Numbered from the stretch's first letter, positions 1-10,065 are shown. The stretch is DNA of 64,000 nt from Methylophilaceae bacterium (GCA_013141125.1 JABFRO010000001.1:1054001-1118000), one strand, 5' to 3'. The notes: generated by a model not told the origin, from the sequence alone. A program made the numbers and translations.

Positions 1-188
1 CTGGTGGTGAAACCGCGCTTCCGGAACTAGGTTTGACTATTGCACCCAAAAAAGGCTCTGCCCTTTATTTTGAATATTGCAATAGTTTGAATCAGGTAGA
101 CCCTTTATCCCTGCATAGTGGTATGCCAGTGATTGCAGGAGAAAAATGGATAGCCACCAAGTGGATGCGGCAAAATCGCTACGGTTAA
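1..188 (+). CDS. Prolyl 4-hydroxylase-like 2OG-Fe(II) oxygenase, C-terminal end only
   Basis: The gene is cut by the window start; reading from base 3 gives 61 residues ending at TAA 186-188. The visible tail has the pattern GGET-x-LPELG, KGSALYFEY, SLHSGMPV and GEKWIATKW, which is the end of the double-stranded beta-helix core of prolyl 4-hydroxylase alpha-subunit-type dioxygenases. In that family the His of the SLHSG segment is the distal iron ligand and the Lys of GEKW binds 2-oxoglutarate; both are present. The substrate cannot be told from this fragment. The 129 bases between it and the convergent gph gene show no clear terminator. Confidence 0.8.
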   Translation, partial: GGETALPELGLTIAPKKGSALYFEYCNSLNQVDPLSLHSGMPVIAGEKWIATKWMRQNRYG

Positions 189-317
189 AATTTCCTGATC
201 CGAATCAATTGGCCTGTGTTCGTGGCATTTCATGCATCAAACGACCTATGGAATGCCACCAAGGAATCGTGAAGAAATAACAGTAACCGTTTTGTTGTAA
301 CCGCGACTGATTACAAA

Positions 318-977
318 CTATATCAGCGCGAGCACTTCCAAAGGCTGAGCCACCATCCAGTCGGCACCCCAGGCTTGCGGCTCATCTTCACTGCCAATAT
401 AGCCATATAGCGCTACCACTGTGCGCATTCCGGCGGCAATACCGGCTTGAATATCGCGTTCGGCATCGCCCACATAAATACAATCCACAGGCGCAATGAC
501 AGCTTGTTCACATGCCAGAAACAGGGTATCCGGGTAGGGTTTGGCACGAGGGCTATCATCACCGGAAACCACGCAACTGGCGCGATGCGATAACTGCATC
601 ACCTTTAATAATGGGTCGGTAAAACGCTTGGGCTTATTGGTTACTATGCCCCAACGCAAACCTTGGTTTTCTATCGCAAACAGCAATTCGGCCACACCGT
701 CAAACAGAATAGGTGAACGTGTAAAAACCTCATCGTACAAATTCAGATATTCTTCGCGCATAGCGGAAAAATCCGCATGTTTCGGTGTTAAGCCAAAGCC
801 AACAGACAGCAAGCCCGTTGAGCCATGCGAAGCATAGGGTCTGATTACCTCCAGCGGCAAGGCCTCCAGGCCATAGCGTTGACGTTGCAGATTCAAGGCC
901 AGCGCCAAATCCGGTGCCGTATCCAGCAGCGTACCATCAAGATCAAACAGTATCATTTTCGGGGTGTTTAGGGACAC
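318..977 (-). CDS. gph: Phosphoglycolate phosphatase (HAD family)
   Basis: HAD-superfamily hydrolase that removes phosphate from 2-phosphoglycolate; in proteobacteria this gene commonly sits beside ubiG. With the chosen start, motif I DLDGT lies at residues 12-16 (catalytic aspartates D12 and D14), motif II is IVTNK, the lysine is in RAKPYPD and motif III is GDAERD. The GTG at 977 is preferred because GAGAAG lies seven bases before it, just across the end of ubiG, and because it gives the short lead before MILFDLDGT usual in the family. An ATG at 956 has no ribosome binding site, and an ATG at 1019 would overlap ubiG by 38 bases. It is probably translated from the ubiG message. Confidence 0.88.
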   Translation of the reverse strand: MSLNTPKMILFDLDGTLLDTAPDLALALNLQRQRYGLEALPLEVIRPYASHGSTGLLSVGFGLTPKHADFSAMREEYLNLYDEVFTRSPILFDGVAELLFAIENQGLRWGIVTNKPKRFTDPLLKVMQLSHRASCVVSGDDSPRAKPYPDTLFLACEQAVIAPVDCIYVGDAERDIQAGIAAGMRTVVALYGYIGSEDEPQAWGADWMVAQPLEVLALI

Positions 978-981
978 AGTT

Positions 982-1719
982 TTACTTCTCTGTATGCAGG
1001 ATAAAATTGACGGAAACATCGCCGCTGAGGCTATATTGTTGTGTTAGCGGGCTGTAACTCATGCCTTTGATGCCTAGACTACTTAATCCTGCAGCTCTGC
1101 ACCAGCCGGATAGCTCCGATGGCTTGATGAATTTTTCATAATCATGTGTCCCGCGTGGCAACAGTTTCAACACATACTCAGCACCGACCACCGCCAGCAA
1201 ATAAGCTTTGAGATTACGATTGATGGTGGAAAAAAACACGCTGCCTCCCGGTTTAACCAAGGCCGCACACGCATGCACCACAGCAGCTGGGTCGGGTACA
1301 TGTTCCAGCATTTCCATACAAGTCACCACATCAAAATAGGCTGGCTTCTCGATGGCCAAATGTTCTACTGAAATCAGGCGATATTCTACTTTTGCACCCG
1401 TTTCAAGCGCATGTAACTTGGCGACCTTGAGCGCTTTTTCACCCAAATCTATGCCAGTGACTTCCGCGCCCTTTTGGCTCATGGATTCGGACAAAATACC
1501 GCCACCACAACCCACGTCCAGCACACGTTTACCTTGCAGGCCAACTTTACTGGCTATGTAATTCAATCGCAATGGATTAATTTCATGCAGCGGCTTGAAT
1601 TCGCTGTTTTTATCCCACCAACGATGTGCCATATCAGCAAACTTTTGCAGCTCAGCTGGATCGACATTCTCCCTGGGCACTGATGGATCTATTTGTATTG
1701 CGTCAGTTTCGATTGCCAT
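982..1719 (-). CDS. ubiG: Ubiquinone biosynthesis O-methyltransferase
   Basis: SAM-dependent methyltransferase that carries out both O-methylation steps of ubiquinone synthesis. The 245-residue protein has the UbiG N-terminal signature ([14 protein letters not shown], then [11 protein letters not shown]) and SAM-binding motif [10 protein letters not shown] at about residues 66-74, followed by the acidic strand ending VTGID. Length is normal. The only usable ATG overlaps the end of mtaD by 31 bases, so the two genes are translationally close, and gph follows almost at once. mtaD-ubiG-gph therefore looks like one transcription unit. Confidence 0.95.
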   Translation of the reverse strand: MAIETDAIQIDPSVPRENVDPAELQKFADMAHRWWDKNSEFKPLHEINPLRLNYIASKVGLQGKRVLDVGCGGGILSESMSQKGAEVTGIDLGEKALKVAKLHALETGAKVEYRLISVEHLAIEKPAYFDVVTCMEMLEHVPDPAAVVHACAALVKPGGSVFFSTINRNLKAYLLAVVGAEYVLKLLPRGTHDYEKFIKPSELSGWCRAAGLSSLGIKGMSYSPLTQQYSLSGDVSVNFILHTEK

Positions 1720-3038
1720 TTTGCGCTAATTTCCTTTAACTCTGCGGGTTCGATATTGGCATATACGCCATTTTGATGATGTGACTTTTCATAACGCAGC
1801 TCACCAGCCACCCACACATGACTAACATGTTCACGACCACAGGCATAAATCAAATGAGATAGCGGATCAAAACAAGGTGAAGTTTCCAAGTCTGCGATTC
1901 TTACCGCGCTTATGTCTGCAAATTTACCTATTTCAATAGAACCTATTTTATCATCCAGACCCAGTGCCTTGGCCGCGTTAATGGTAGCCATTTCCAACGC
2001 CTGTGCAGCAGGTAACACTGCGGCATCTACACTTGTTCCTTTTGCCAACAATGCGGCCAAACGCATTTCGGCAAACATATCCAAACGGTTATTGCTGGCG
2101 GCACCATCGGTACCCAAGCCAACATTTACCCCTTTGTTCAATAACGCAGGTACAGGTGCAATGCCGCTTGCCAGTTTTAAATTGGACGTGGGGCAATGCA
2201 CAATATGACAGCCATGCGCAGCCAGCATCTCCATTTCTTCCGGCAATAAATGCACGCCATGCGCGGCTATAAAATCCGGCCCCAACAGGCCTAAATCCAG
2301 CAATCTGCGTAAAGGACGCGTAGCATATTGTGAAATACCCAGTTCAATTTCAGCCTTGGTTTCATGCAAATGCGTGTGTATGCCCAAACCCAGCTGCTCG
2401 GAATAGGTCATGACCTTTTCAAAGGTGCTATTTTCTATGGTGTAGGGTGCATGCGGTGCCAAACTGAAGCTCAATAACGGATTGTTACGCAAGCTATCAC
2501 GCGCATCCAGACCTTTTTGCAGATAGTCATCGGCATCATTGGCATAAACGCTAGCAAATTCAATCACCACCAAACCAAGATGAGCGCGCATTCCCGCCTG
2601 AATACAAGCCTCAGCAGTGGCTTGCGGATAAAAGTACATATCATTGAAACAGGTCACGCCGCCGCCTAACATTTCCGCACAGGCCAGCAAGCTTCCATCG
2701 CGTACAAATTGCGACGATAACCATTGTTTTTCAGCAGGCCAGATATGTTCCTGTAGCCACGGCATAAGCGGCAAATCATCTGCCAATCCGCGCATTAAGG
2801 TCATAGCGGCATGGGTATGCAGATTAATTAGACCTGGAATTAATACATGTTCGTCCAGACTAACCACTTGTTTGGCGCGGTAGTGTTGCCTTGCCAACTC
2901 AATAGGCAAGACATCCAGTATGCGCCCTTGATCGATGATAACCGCTGTGTATTCTAAAGTCTGACGTTGTGGCGTTACCGGCACGACCCAGCGCGCCTCT
3001 ATTGCCAGCTCAATATCTATTAATGGTTTTTCTATCAT
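1689..3038 (-). CDS. mtaD: 5-methylthioadenosine/S-adenosylhomocysteine deaminase-type amidohydrolase
   Basis: Metal-dependent amidohydrolase of the TRZ/ATZ family, expected to deaminate methylthioadenosine or S-adenosylhomocysteine (the waste products of SAM use) and so to fit beside the SAM-dependent UbiG. Metal ligands are visible in [15 protein letters not shown] (HxH), in [10 protein letters not shown] and in [12 protein letters not shown]. The start is placed at the ATG at 3038 (449 aa); an in-frame TTG at 3050 would add four residues but lies against the terminator stem. Only about ten bases separate the ompA terminator from this start, so no promoter fits between them. Exact substrate is inferred from the family. 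Confidence 0.85.
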   Translation of the reverse strand: MIEKPLIDIELAIEARWVVPVTPQRQTLEYTAVIIDQGRILDVLPIELARQHYRAKQVVSLDEHVLIPGLINLHTHAAMTLMRGLADDLPLMPWLQEHIWPAEKQWLSSQFVRDGSLLACAEMLGGGVTCFNDMYFYPQATAEACIQAGMRAHLGLVVIEFASVYANDADDYLQKGLDARDSLRNNPLLSFSLAPHAPYTIENSTFEKVMTYSEQLGLGIHTHLHETKAEIELGISQYATRPLRRLLDLGLLGPDFIAAHGVHLLPEEMEMLAAHGCHIVHCPTSNLKLASGIAPVPALLNKGVNVGLGTDGAASNNRLDMFAEMRLAALLAKGTSVDAAVLPAAQALEMATINAAKALGLDDKIGSIEIGKFADISAVRIADLETSPCFDPLSHLIYACGREHVSHVWVAGELRYEKSHHQNGVYANIEPAELKEISAKWQSKLTQYK

Positions 3039-3048
3039 TTTTACCCAC

Positions 3049-3077
3049 AAAAAAGCCCCGCAAAGCGGGGCTTTTTA
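3049..3077 (-). terminator. Intrinsic terminator after ompA
   Basis: A seven-base-pair GC stem (GCCCCGC/GCGGGGC) with loop AAA is flanked by five A:T pairs, giving a U-tract on the minus-strand transcript. It lies 16 bases beyond the ompA stop. The symmetric A and T runs could let it work in both directions, but there is no plus-strand gene ending here. Confidence 0.9.
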
Positions 3078-3092
3078 AACTACATTACTAAA

Positions 3093-4145
3093 TTACTTGT
3101 TGCAACCAACTTGTTGCTCATGTGTGGCTTCAATCACTACACGGCGATTAGGAGCTAAACATGCAATCAATTTCTTACCTCTGGTACCTTTGCAATCAAC
3201 CACTGGCTCAGATCCATCTTTGCCGACCGCTTGCAAGCGGCTGGCATCAACACCTTGACTGACCAGGTAGTCTTTAACGGCATTAGCACGACGCTCTGAG
3301 AGTTTTTGGTTATAAGCTTTTTTACCAATACGATCAGTATGCCCAGTAACCATAACCAATTTAACATCATCATGTGCTTTTATTTTTGCTACAACTTCAT
3401 CCAGTACTGGTTTACTTTCACCATTCAGCTTGTACTTGTCAAAACCAAACAGTTTCTCAGCGCCTATTGTAATGGTTTCCACTGTAGGTTTACATGCCTC
3501 GGGAGCGGGTGCCGGAGCAGCAGCCGGTTCAGGAGTAGCCATTGGTGCTGGGGTTGGTTCCACAACCGGAGCAGCAGCCACCGCTTTAGGCACACCAAAT
3601 TTGAAAATACCACCCAAACTCAGATAAGTATTGCCTGGCGTTGATCTCGCGGCTCCAGCAGTAGCCTCACTCCAAACATGACGCAACTCACCTTGTACGC
3701 CCAAGTTCTCAGTGAACAAATACTGTACACCAGCGCCGACGTTAGCCGCCCATGAAATGTGATTACCTTTACCAGCACTGTAATCAATACGATTATTTGC
3801 ACCACCAATACCGGCCAACACATATGGACGCAATGAATCACGGCTGAAGAAGTACAGCGCGTCAATACCAAGTAGTGATTGTTCGTATTTTCCAGCACCA
3901 GATTTCGGATCTGCATAAGCATGGCTACCACCAATTTGAACATCCCAATGCTCGCTCAATTCTTTACCCAAACGCAGTGAAACGCCAGGACCAACGCCAT
4001 CAGCACCTAAAACACCATCCGGATGCATTGCACTAACACTAGGGATTACATACCAAGCACCTTGGTAAGCTTCTTCTGCATTTGCTGCAACAGTAACCAA
4101 GCCAAAAGTGGCGGCAACTGCAAGACTCATTAAACTTTTTTTCAT
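3093..4145 (-). CDS. ompA: OmpA family outer membrane protein
   Basis: A 350-residue outer membrane protein. Residues 1-23 form a signal peptide cut after ANA. Residues about 24-190 look like an eight-stranded OmpA-type beta-barrel (alternating aromatic/glycine strands), then a proline/alanine-rich hinge (about 195-215) and an OmpA C-terminal peptidoglycan-binding domain with GHTDRIG and NQKLSERRANAVKDYL. Pairs of cysteines in the hinge and C-terminal domain suggest disulphides in the periplasm. AGGAG lies a few bases upstream of the ATG, and the gene ends in a strong terminator, as expected for an abundant protein. It anchors the outer membrane to the wall; a specific pore role is not shown. 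Confidence 0.92.
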   Translation of the reverse strand: MKKSLMSLAVAATFGLVTVAANAEEAYQGAWYVIPSVSAMHPDGVLGADGVGPGVSLRLGKELSEHWDVQIGGSHAYADPKSGAGKYEQSLLGIDALYFFSRDSLRPYVLAGIGGANNRIDYSAGKGNHISWAANVGAGVQYLFTENLGVQGELRHVWSEATAGAARSTPGNTYLSLGGIFKFGVPKAVAAAPVVEPTPAPMATPEPAAAPAPAPEACKPTVETITIGAEKLFGFDKYKLNGESKPVLDEVVAKIKAHDDVKLVMVTGHTDRIGKKAYNQKLSERRANAVKDYLVSQGVDASRLQAVGKDGSEPVVDCKGTRGKKLIACLAPNRRVVIEATHEQQVGCNK

Positions 4146-4227
4146 TTTATTTGCTCCTAGACGTTGAAACTACGTGATGCAATATACTTTAAAGACGGCT
4201 TAAAACGCAACGTCTAACTGTTTCAAA

Positions 4228-4938
4228 TCAAACAAATTTAACATTAGCCGCCAATTTGTTGTTTTTTTGCAACGCATGTCTTACTTCAACAACATTTGAT
4301 CGTTTAATTGCCGAAACTCGCTGCTTATTTTGACAGATGGCTCCACGAAAACCCATATAGCTTGGTGCCAAATCAAGTAAGGCAGGAATATGCAATAAGC
4401 CTAATGAACCTGCCAAACCTGATACCAAGTCTAATTGATCAGCCTTCTCTACAAAAATTTGTGCATTAGCCAGTGAAATGTAATCCAAAAGGCTTTTACC
4501 TTGCTTTGATGCGGTATCCAGCATCACGCCATAGAAACCTGCCCGTTTAAAATCTGGCAGCAAGCTCATATCCGGCTGTTGATCGGCCATCATCACGGCT
4601 ACCAGACGTACTCCACTGAGTGCTAGAGGTTGAAGTGCTTGCAGACACACCCTATGATTTTCCATTCCGAAAAATCCTATCTTGACGATGTCCACGCCCG
4701 TTTCAGCAACTGCACTAGCGGCTTTCGCCAGCACATCAGCTTGCATGGGCAAATCACCTATAGTCGCACTAATAGGTGCGCGGCCGGCTATGGCGGCTAC
4801 AACATCACTAATCACCGTTAAAGGTAATGCGCCCAACGCACCCTGCGACGGATTTTTAAGGTCAATTATATCCACACCGGCTTCTAAAGCAATAAGCGCT
4901 TCTTCGACATTAATGACACTCGCCAACATTTGCGTCAT
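4228..4938 (-). CDS. mfnB: (5-formylfuran-3-yl)methyl phosphate synthase
   Basis: Enzyme that condenses two glyceraldehyde-3-phosphate molecules to 4-(hydroxymethyl)-2-furancarboxaldehyde phosphate, the furan precursor of methanofuran/methylofuran. The TIM-barrel protein (236 aa) begins with the family pattern MLASV-N-EEA followed by GVDIIDLKNPSQGALGA; K28 matches the Schiff-base lysine known in the archaeal enzyme. Later segments include GFFGM, VMLDTA and GLAGSL. The start overlaps the stop of the DUF447 gene by four bases (ATGA), so it is the last gene of the cofactor cluster. In bacteria this family is tied to the tetrahydromethanopterin formaldehyde-oxidation route. Confidence 0.88.
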   Translation of the reverse strand: MTQMLASVINVEEALIALEAGVDIIDLKNPSQGALGALPLTVISDVVAAIAGRAPISATIGDLPMQADVLAKAASAVAETGVDIVKIGFFGMENHRVCLQALQPLALSGVRLVAVMMADQQPDMSLLPDFKRAGFYGVMLDTASKQGKSLLDYISLANAQIFVEKADQLDLVSGLAGSLGLLHIPALLDLAPSYMGFRGAICQNKQRVSAIKRSNVVEVRHALQKNNKLAANVKFV

Positions 4939-5528
4939 GCCAGATTTTCTCCATTTATGGCCGCGTTATGATTCTCTATGCGCTCTAGTAGCCAAGACCA
5001 GGCTTCAAGCTCACGCTCACCGGCTGTTTTTTCTATAGCAATCTTAAGATAGGCAATTTCAGATTCTATCTTTTCCATAGACAAGCGATTTAAGCGGCTA
5101 ACCAATACGGCCAGCTCAATAACGGCCGCTTGCGCACGATTAAAACCACGAAAAGGTGCGTGATTGACTTCATGCACGACACGGAAATAGAGCTCGGGGC
5201 GCGTGGCATCTTCTTTGATTTCAACCAACTCCAGCTCTTTGTGCGCCAAAGCAGAATCCAGCACATACCCCTGTACCGTATCCGCCTTGTGTACTGGCCA
5301 TAAACGGCGACCAGTCAGCGCACCGGCAAATACCCGTACATCATCGGTCAGATTGAGCACCGCGCTACGACTATTTAGCAAGTTATCCAAACTGGCTGAT
5401 GGACGAAACGGTGCAATCAAGATCAATCCATCGCGTTCACGCACACCAAAAGGTGCGATATGCGGATTATTGTCGCCATCAACACTAATGACGATGGTTT
5501 CATAAATCATTTCCTGTGCATTACTCAC
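4935..5528 (-). CDS. DUF447 family protein linked to methanopterin
   Basis: A 197-residue protein of the DUF447 type, related to the split-barrel flavin-binding fold (N-terminal strand pattern IYETIVISVDGDNNPHIAPFGV, then RDGLILIAPFRPS). No defined reaction is established. Families of this kind co-occur with tetrahydromethanopterin genes in methylotrophs and archaea, and here it overlaps both neighbours by four bases (mfnB downstream, the DUF6513 gene upstream), showing translational coupling. A role in making or reducing the C1 cofactors is inferred from context. The C-terminal third is rich in charged helices. Confidence 0.75.
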   Translation of the reverse strand: MSNAQEMIYETIVISVDGDNNPHIAPFGVRERDGLILIAPFRPSASLDNLLNSRSAVLNLTDDVRVFAGALTGRRLWPVHKADTVQGYVLDSALAHKELELVEIKEDATRPELYFRVVHEVNHAPFRGFNRAQAAVIELAVLVSRLNRLSMEKIESEIAYLKIAIEKTAGERELEAWSWLLERIENHNAAINGENLA

Positions 5529-6943
5529 ACTTTATCCTTCTTGTTGCGCATCTCTTTTTGCGAAGCTTCCCGATGTGCCACACGCGCCTCTGTATCTTTT
5601 TGAACCGTGTTACACCCCCATTGCAGCTCTTCATCCTGGCTATAGCGTTTTTTAAGTTGCCAGGCGATTTGTGCTCGTGCCAGCTCCACTCCCAAATAAA
5701 AAGCATGGGAAGCATCGTCGTCCACTTTCAGATGCGGATACAGCTTGAATGGATCTGTTTCCTGAAATAAACCATCGCGGTTATAAATATGTACCCCAGC
5801 CTCACTTACCTGGATGCGAAAACTTGGATCTTTGATTTGTGCGGCAAAGTCAGCAATTTCAGCGGCTGAATAAGTAAATGGCCGCCTGTCATGCAAGCCC
5901 AAAAGACCATTGCTGTAATCACGCGGCAGGCTTCTATCCTCACGTGCAGCAAACATCATACGCCGGGCAACGTCCGCCTCAACCACGGCATTAACCGCGT
6001 GTGGACTGACAGATGTTGCCAATACAGCATTCAGCTTCAACTCGGCAATAATGCCAAAAAGTATGGCGTTAATACCCGTGGTATCCGCATCCGTTAACTC
6101 GGTTAAATTGCCTACGCCCATCATGATTTGAATATCGGGATAGCGTTTGCGTAAACGCAGATAGCGCCCTATGGATTCTGCCAAGCCAAATGGAATGGGA
6201 TCAAGAATCGCATCCGCAATAAATGCTCTGCCCTTTTTTTTCATGTTATCAATGGCACGGTAAAGCGAAGCCAAACTGCCAGACTTGGCTGGAATGAGGA
6301 TGGGGATAGAAGCGACTTCGTCTGCAATCCACAGATTTTTTTCGGTCAAACTGAGTAGATAATCTGCGCCGGTTTTTCCTGCCAGCAATAAATCATCACT
6401 ACTCATGGAGTCCACACTAACCTTGAAACCAGCAGACTTGAGCGCAGAAATCGCTTCCACCATATGCGGGAAAGGCGTATTGGGCAGGCAACCCAGATCA
6501 ATGACATCAGCACCCTGGCGTTTGAAATACTCGGCTCTAGCCAGTATGCCTGCCACCGTCAGCTCAGGTGCCTCCACGATTTCAGCGAAAATCAGCACAT
6601 CCTGTTGGGATAAATCTGGTGCTTTTCCACCATGCCCAAAAAACTGCGGCAGGTCTTTCAGATCTTCCGGACCGCGCTCAACTGGCACTCCATATTTCAC
6701 TTCCAGCGGGGCTAATTCTCCACGGCATAATCCCGGCACCAGTATGCGATCTGCATCACCGGCATCGGCAAGCCGTCGCGCGATGAGTTCAGGTGTCATC
6801 AATGCCGCCACAGAAACACCGATTTGTGCGACTCTATATTTGAATTTGGGGATTTTTGAATCAGAGTTCTGCATATTTTGCAGAACTCTGTTCAAGCTCT
6901 TCTCAGCCAGTTTCCCAGTCAAAAAGAGTATGCTTTCAGACAT
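5525..6943 (-). CDS. DUF6513/dihydropteroate-synthase-like protein
   Basis: A 472-residue protein. The N-terminal part (about 1-130) is the DUF6513 type (starting MSESILFLTGKLAEKSL); the middle (about 130-360) resembles the pterin-binding TIM barrel of dihydropteroate synthase, with the segments GADVIDLGCLPNTPFP, VSVDSMS and MMGVGNLTE. The family is found with tetrahydromethanopterin genes in archaea and in methylotrophic bacteria and is proposed to act in joining pterin and arylamine parts; this is inference from family and context. The C-terminal tail after about residue 430 is charged and low in complexity. It lies four bases after the flavoprotein gene and overlaps DUF447. Confidence 0.8.
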   Translation of the reverse strand: MSESILFLTGKLAEKSLNRVLQNMQNSDSKIPKFKYRVAQIGVSVAALMTPELIARRLADAGDADRILVPGLCRGELAPLEVKYGVPVERGPEDLKDLPQFFGHGGKAPDLSQQDVLIFAEIVEAPELTVAGILARAEYFKRQGADVIDLGCLPNTPFPHMVEAISALKSAGFKVSVDSMSSDDLLLAGKTGADYLLSLTEKNLWIADEVASIPILIPAKSGSLASLYRAIDNMKKKGRAFIADAILDPIPFGLAESIGRYLRLRKRYPDIQIMMGVGNLTELTDADTTGINAILFGIIAELKLNAVLATSVSPHAVNAVVEADVARRMMFAAREDRSLPRDYSNGLLGLHDRRPFTYSAAEIADFAAQIKDPSFRIQVSEAGVHIYNRDGLFQETDPFKLYPHLKVDDDASHAFYLGVELARAQIAWQLKKRYSQDEELQWGCNTVQKDTEARVAHREASQKEMRNKKDKV

Positions 6944-6947
6944 ATAT

Positions 6948-7493
6948 TTACAACTTAACGAGTTGCGCCTGGATAGCGGCGTTCAGTTGTGGCATATCGC
7001 TCACCACCGTTGTAGCCTCAAAAGTTTTGAGTTTAGCGGTATTTTCCAGATCAATACGGCGCGGATAAACCATTACCATATTCTCACGCGGCGCTTCTGA
7101 TTCCACCTCCGGGTCGGTATCACAAGCGAAAACTATCGTCGGCACTCTGCATTTTCCAGACTGGGCAAAAATATTGGTCACCAGATTATCCGAAATGCCA
7201 CAGACCATTTTCGCCACCGTGTTGGAGGTGGTCGGCGCAATCACCACCGTATGATATGCGCCGTAATAAAACATCTCGACAGGAACCGCACTCGCGGTTT
7301 TATCCTGATAAACACGCCCAACATTATGTTTATAGCCATATTGCTGCAATATTTCAGCCGCCGCTTTGCTCAAAAACAGATCAATATCGACTTGCTCGCT
7401 GAGCAATTGGTTAATAATATCCAGGCATTCACGCAAATAATGACCGGAGCCAGTCAGCGCCCAAGCCAGGCGTTGCTTTTCAACAGGCTTCAC
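6948..7493 (-). CDS. Flavoprotein, dihydromethanopterin reductase (AfpA/DmrB) type
   Basis: A 181-residue flavoprotein of the Flavoprotein/HFCD fold. The N-terminus has [12 protein letters not shown] (phosphate-binding turn) and the middle has [25 protein letters not shown], both typical of the AfpA/DmrB group, which reduces dihydromethanopterin to tetrahydromethanopterin using FMN. Its start overlaps the purA stop (ATGA, four bases), and the DUF6513 gene follows after four bases. This links cofactor reduction to a purine gene; GTP is the precursor of the pterin ring, so the pairing is metabolically sensible. A different flavoprotein reductase role cannot be excluded. Confidence 0.78.
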   Translation of the reverse strand: MKPVEKQRLAWALTGSGHYLRECLDIINQLLSEQVDIDLFLSKAAAEILQQYGYKHNVGRVYQDKTASAVPVEMFYYGAYHTVVIAPTTSNTVAKMVCGISDNLVTNIFAQSGKCRVPTIVFACDTDPEVESEAPRENMVMVYPRRIDLENTAKLKTFEATTVVSDMPQLNAAIQAQLVKL

Positions 7494-8818
7494 GCGTCTG
7501 CTCCAAACGGGTGGCGTAGCACGATGGTTTCGTCGCGCTCAGGCCCGGTAGAAACAATGGCAATCGGAACGCCACATAAAACTTCCAGACGTTTGAGGTA
7601 GTTTTGTGCATTGACAGGCAAACCATCCCAGCTTTTCACACCAAAAGTGCTATCTGACCAGCCGGGTACGGTTTCATAAACAGGTTTGCAGCCAGCCACG
7701 TCATCTGCTCCCACTGGCAACAAATCCAGCTTTTTGCCATCTAATTCATAGCCTGTGCAAATATTAAGCGCATCAATTCCATCCAATACATCCAGCTTGG
7801 TGATACACAAACCGGTTAGACCGTTAATCATGGCTGAGCGGCGCAATGCGGCGGCATCGAACCAGCCGCAACGACGCTTGCGCTTGGTTACGGTACCAAT
7901 TTCCTGCCCCACAGTAGACATTTGGTAACCCGGCACACCAACCGTTTCAATATCCAACTCACTGGGGAAAGGGCCGCCACCCACGCGCGTGGTGTAGGCC
8001 TTGGTAATACCCAATACATAATGCAATTTGTTGGCTCCCACACCGGTACCTGCCGAAGCCTGGCCAGCAATACAGTTGCTGGAAGTCACGTAAGGATAGG
8101 TACCGTGATCTATATCCAGCAAAGTACCTTGCGCACCTTCAAACAGCAGGTTTTCACCCCGTGCATTTGCTGCATAAATCTCAGCAGAAATATCTGCGAT
8201 CATAGGCTTCAAAATCAGCGCATGCTGCATGCTGGAATCATACTGTTGATTAAAATCAACCGCTTGCGCACCCAAATAGTTGGTCAGCACAAAGTTATGA
8301 TAATCCATGACTTCACGCAATTTTTCAGCAAAGCGCTTCGGGTAGAATAAATCATAGACACGCAAAGCGCGGCGTGCCACTTTGTCTTCATAAGCCGGAC
8401 CTATGCCTTTGCCTGTGGTACCTATCTTCTTATCCGCGCCACGTTTGGCTTCTCGCGCCAAATCAACTGCGACATGATGGCTCAGGATGAGTGGGCAGCC
8501 AGGACTCACTTTCAAACGGCTTTTCACTTCCAAGCCATCTTTTTCCAGATCGGCGATTTCCTTAAGCAAATGCCCGGCATCCAGCACCACGCCATTACCG
8601 ATATAGCAATTAACCCCGGCACGCACAATACCTGAAGGCACCAGATTGAGTTTATACACTCGCTGCGCATCACCCTGCCCTACCACCAAAGTATGGCCGG
8701 CATTATGCCCGCCCTGAAAACGCACTACACCTTGTGCATGATCGGTCAGCCAATCGACAATCTTGCCTTTTCCTTCGTCCCCCCACTGGGTGCCAATAAC
8801 TACGACATTTTTACTCAT
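7490..8818 (-). CDS. purA: Adenylosuccinate synthetase
   Basis: Makes adenylosuccinate from IMP and aspartate with GTP, the first committed step to AMP. The 442-residue protein has the GTP-binding loop [10 protein letters not shown] near the N-terminus (preceding TQW), GGHNAGHT, the [12 protein letters not shown] segment and the [12 protein letters not shown] region, all expected. Length is normal (E. coli about 432). It follows hisZ after 22 bases and overlaps the flavoprotein gene at its 3' end, so it sits in the middle of a long run from hfq to mfnB. Confidence 0.97.
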   Translation of the reverse strand: MSKNVVVIGTQWGDEGKGKIVDWLTDHAQGVVRFQGGHNAGHTLVVGQGDAQRVYKLNLVPSGIVRAGVNCYIGNGVVLDAGHLLKEIADLEKDGLEVKSRLKVSPGCPLILSHHVAVDLAREAKRGADKKIGTTGKGIGPAYEDKVARRALRVYDLFYPKRFAEKLREVMDYHNFVLTNYLGAQAVDFNQQYDSSMQHALILKPMIADISAEIYAANARGENLLFEGAQGTLLDIDHGTYPYVTSSNCIAGQASAGTGVGANKLHYVLGITKAYTTRVGGGPFPSELDIETVGVPGYQMSTVGQEIGTVTKRKRRCGWFDAAALRRSAMINGLTGLCITKLDVLDGIDALNICTGYELDGKKLDLLPVGADDVAGCKPVYETVPGWSDSTFGVKSWDGLPVNAQNYLKRLEVLCGVPIAIVSTGPERDETIVLRHPFGADA

Positions 8819-8840
8819 ATAGACTCTTTGAATTTAAACT

Positions 8841-10010
8841 CTAATTTAGCAGCTCAGGCGCAGGGACAACTTCCCAACCCGCCTCCTGTTTGACCAGTAT
8901 GTGATCGCAACCCAGCTCTTTGCGATGTGCTTCGTGACCTGGTAGCTCTTGTATGACTTTTTTGCCCGCTGCGCGCAACTCTTCGATTTTAAAATCTAAA
9001 TCTGTATCCGTAACAAACGGTGCGAGCACACCTCTTTTTAGAGGCGCATCGACTAATGCCGTTAACACACCGCGCAAATCCAAGCTAAATCCGGTTGCGG
9101 GGCGCGCCCGTCCAAAAGCTGAGCCTACTTCATCATAACGCCCCCCCATGGCCAAGGGTCCGGCACAGCCTTGCGCATAGGCAGCAAATACCATGCCGCT
9201 GTGATAGTGGTAACCGCGCAATTCGGCCAGATCAAAACAAATACCCACGTCCAAATCACCCAACTTTTGTGTGACAAGGCGCAAGTCCAGCAAGGCTTGT
9301 TTGATTCCCGCACTGATAGGCAAGCGCCTCTCGGCCTCATCCAGCACTTCAATGCCACCATTCAGCTCGGTCAAACTGCATAGTGCATTGCGTACGCTTG
9401 CATCAAGGCCATTAGTTAGACTACGCACTTCTGTTTGATCCTTACTTTGCAGAGCGGCATATAACGCCAACTCCAATGGCTTGCTAATCTGGTTATTAAC
9501 CACCAGATTGCCAAATATTCCCACATGACTAAAATCAATCTTCAGCGATTTAACTCCGGCGGCCTGTAAAGCTTTAATCATTAGGCGCTGAATTTCTATA
9601 TCACTTTCAATACCAACGTGACCAAACAACTCCGCGCCCAATTGCAAAGGCTGGCGGGTTTGCGCCAAGCCATAAGGCTGGGTACGCAGTACACTGCCAG
9701 CATAGCACAGCCTAGTAACACCTTGATTATTAAGAATATGCGCATCAATCCGTGCTGCTTGTGGTGTTATATCCGCACGCACCCCCATTAATCTGCCGGT
9801 GAGTTGATCGACCACTTTAAAAGTCGCCAAATCCAGGCCATGACCAACGCCGGTTATTAATGATTCCAGATATTCCAACAAGGGAGGAATGACGAATTGA
9901 TAGCCATGGACATCGAACAAGTCCAACAAGCGCCTGCGTAATTGCTCAATACGAGCAGCGTCGTTGGGCAGTACATCTTCAATGTATTCGGGGAGTAACC
10001 AGTTACGCAT
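8841..10010 (-). CDS. hisZ: ATP phosphoribosyltransferase regulatory subunit
   Basis: A histidyl-tRNA synthetase-like protein of 389 residues that lacks aminoacylation function and instead partners with short-form HisG to make the first enzyme of histidine synthesis. Visible family features are NWLLPEYIEDVLPNDAARIEQLRR, the class II core (VRADITPQAARIDAH, then RLCYAGSVLRT) and GRYDEVGSAFGRARPATGFSLDL. The hisZ-purA pair downstream of hflC is the usual betaproteobacterial order. The C-terminal end (about 340-389) has a short anticodon-domain-like alpha/beta part. Confidence 0.95.
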   Translation of the reverse strand: MRNWLLPEYIEDVLPNDAARIEQLRRRLLDLFDVHGYQFVIPPLLEYLESLITGVGHGLDLATFKVVDQLTGRLMGVRADITPQAARIDAHILNNQGVTRLCYAGSVLRTQPYGLAQTRQPLQLGAELFGHVGIESDIEIQRLMIKALQAAGVKSLKIDFSHVGIFGNLVVNNQISKPLELALYAALQSKDQTEVRSLTNGLDASVRNALCSLTELNGGIEVLDEAERRLPISAGIKQALLDLRLVTQKLGDLDVGICFDLAELRGYHYHSGMVFAAYAQGCAGPLAMGGRYDEVGSAFGRARPATGFSLDLRGVLTALVDAPLKRGVLAPFVTDTDLDFKIEELRAAGKKVIQELPGHEAHRKELGCDHILVKQEAGWEVVPAPELLN

Positions 10011-10065
10011 AAAATTCTTTAGAAACTATTATTATATTTTTTGAGCTTTGTATTGCGCTATGCTT

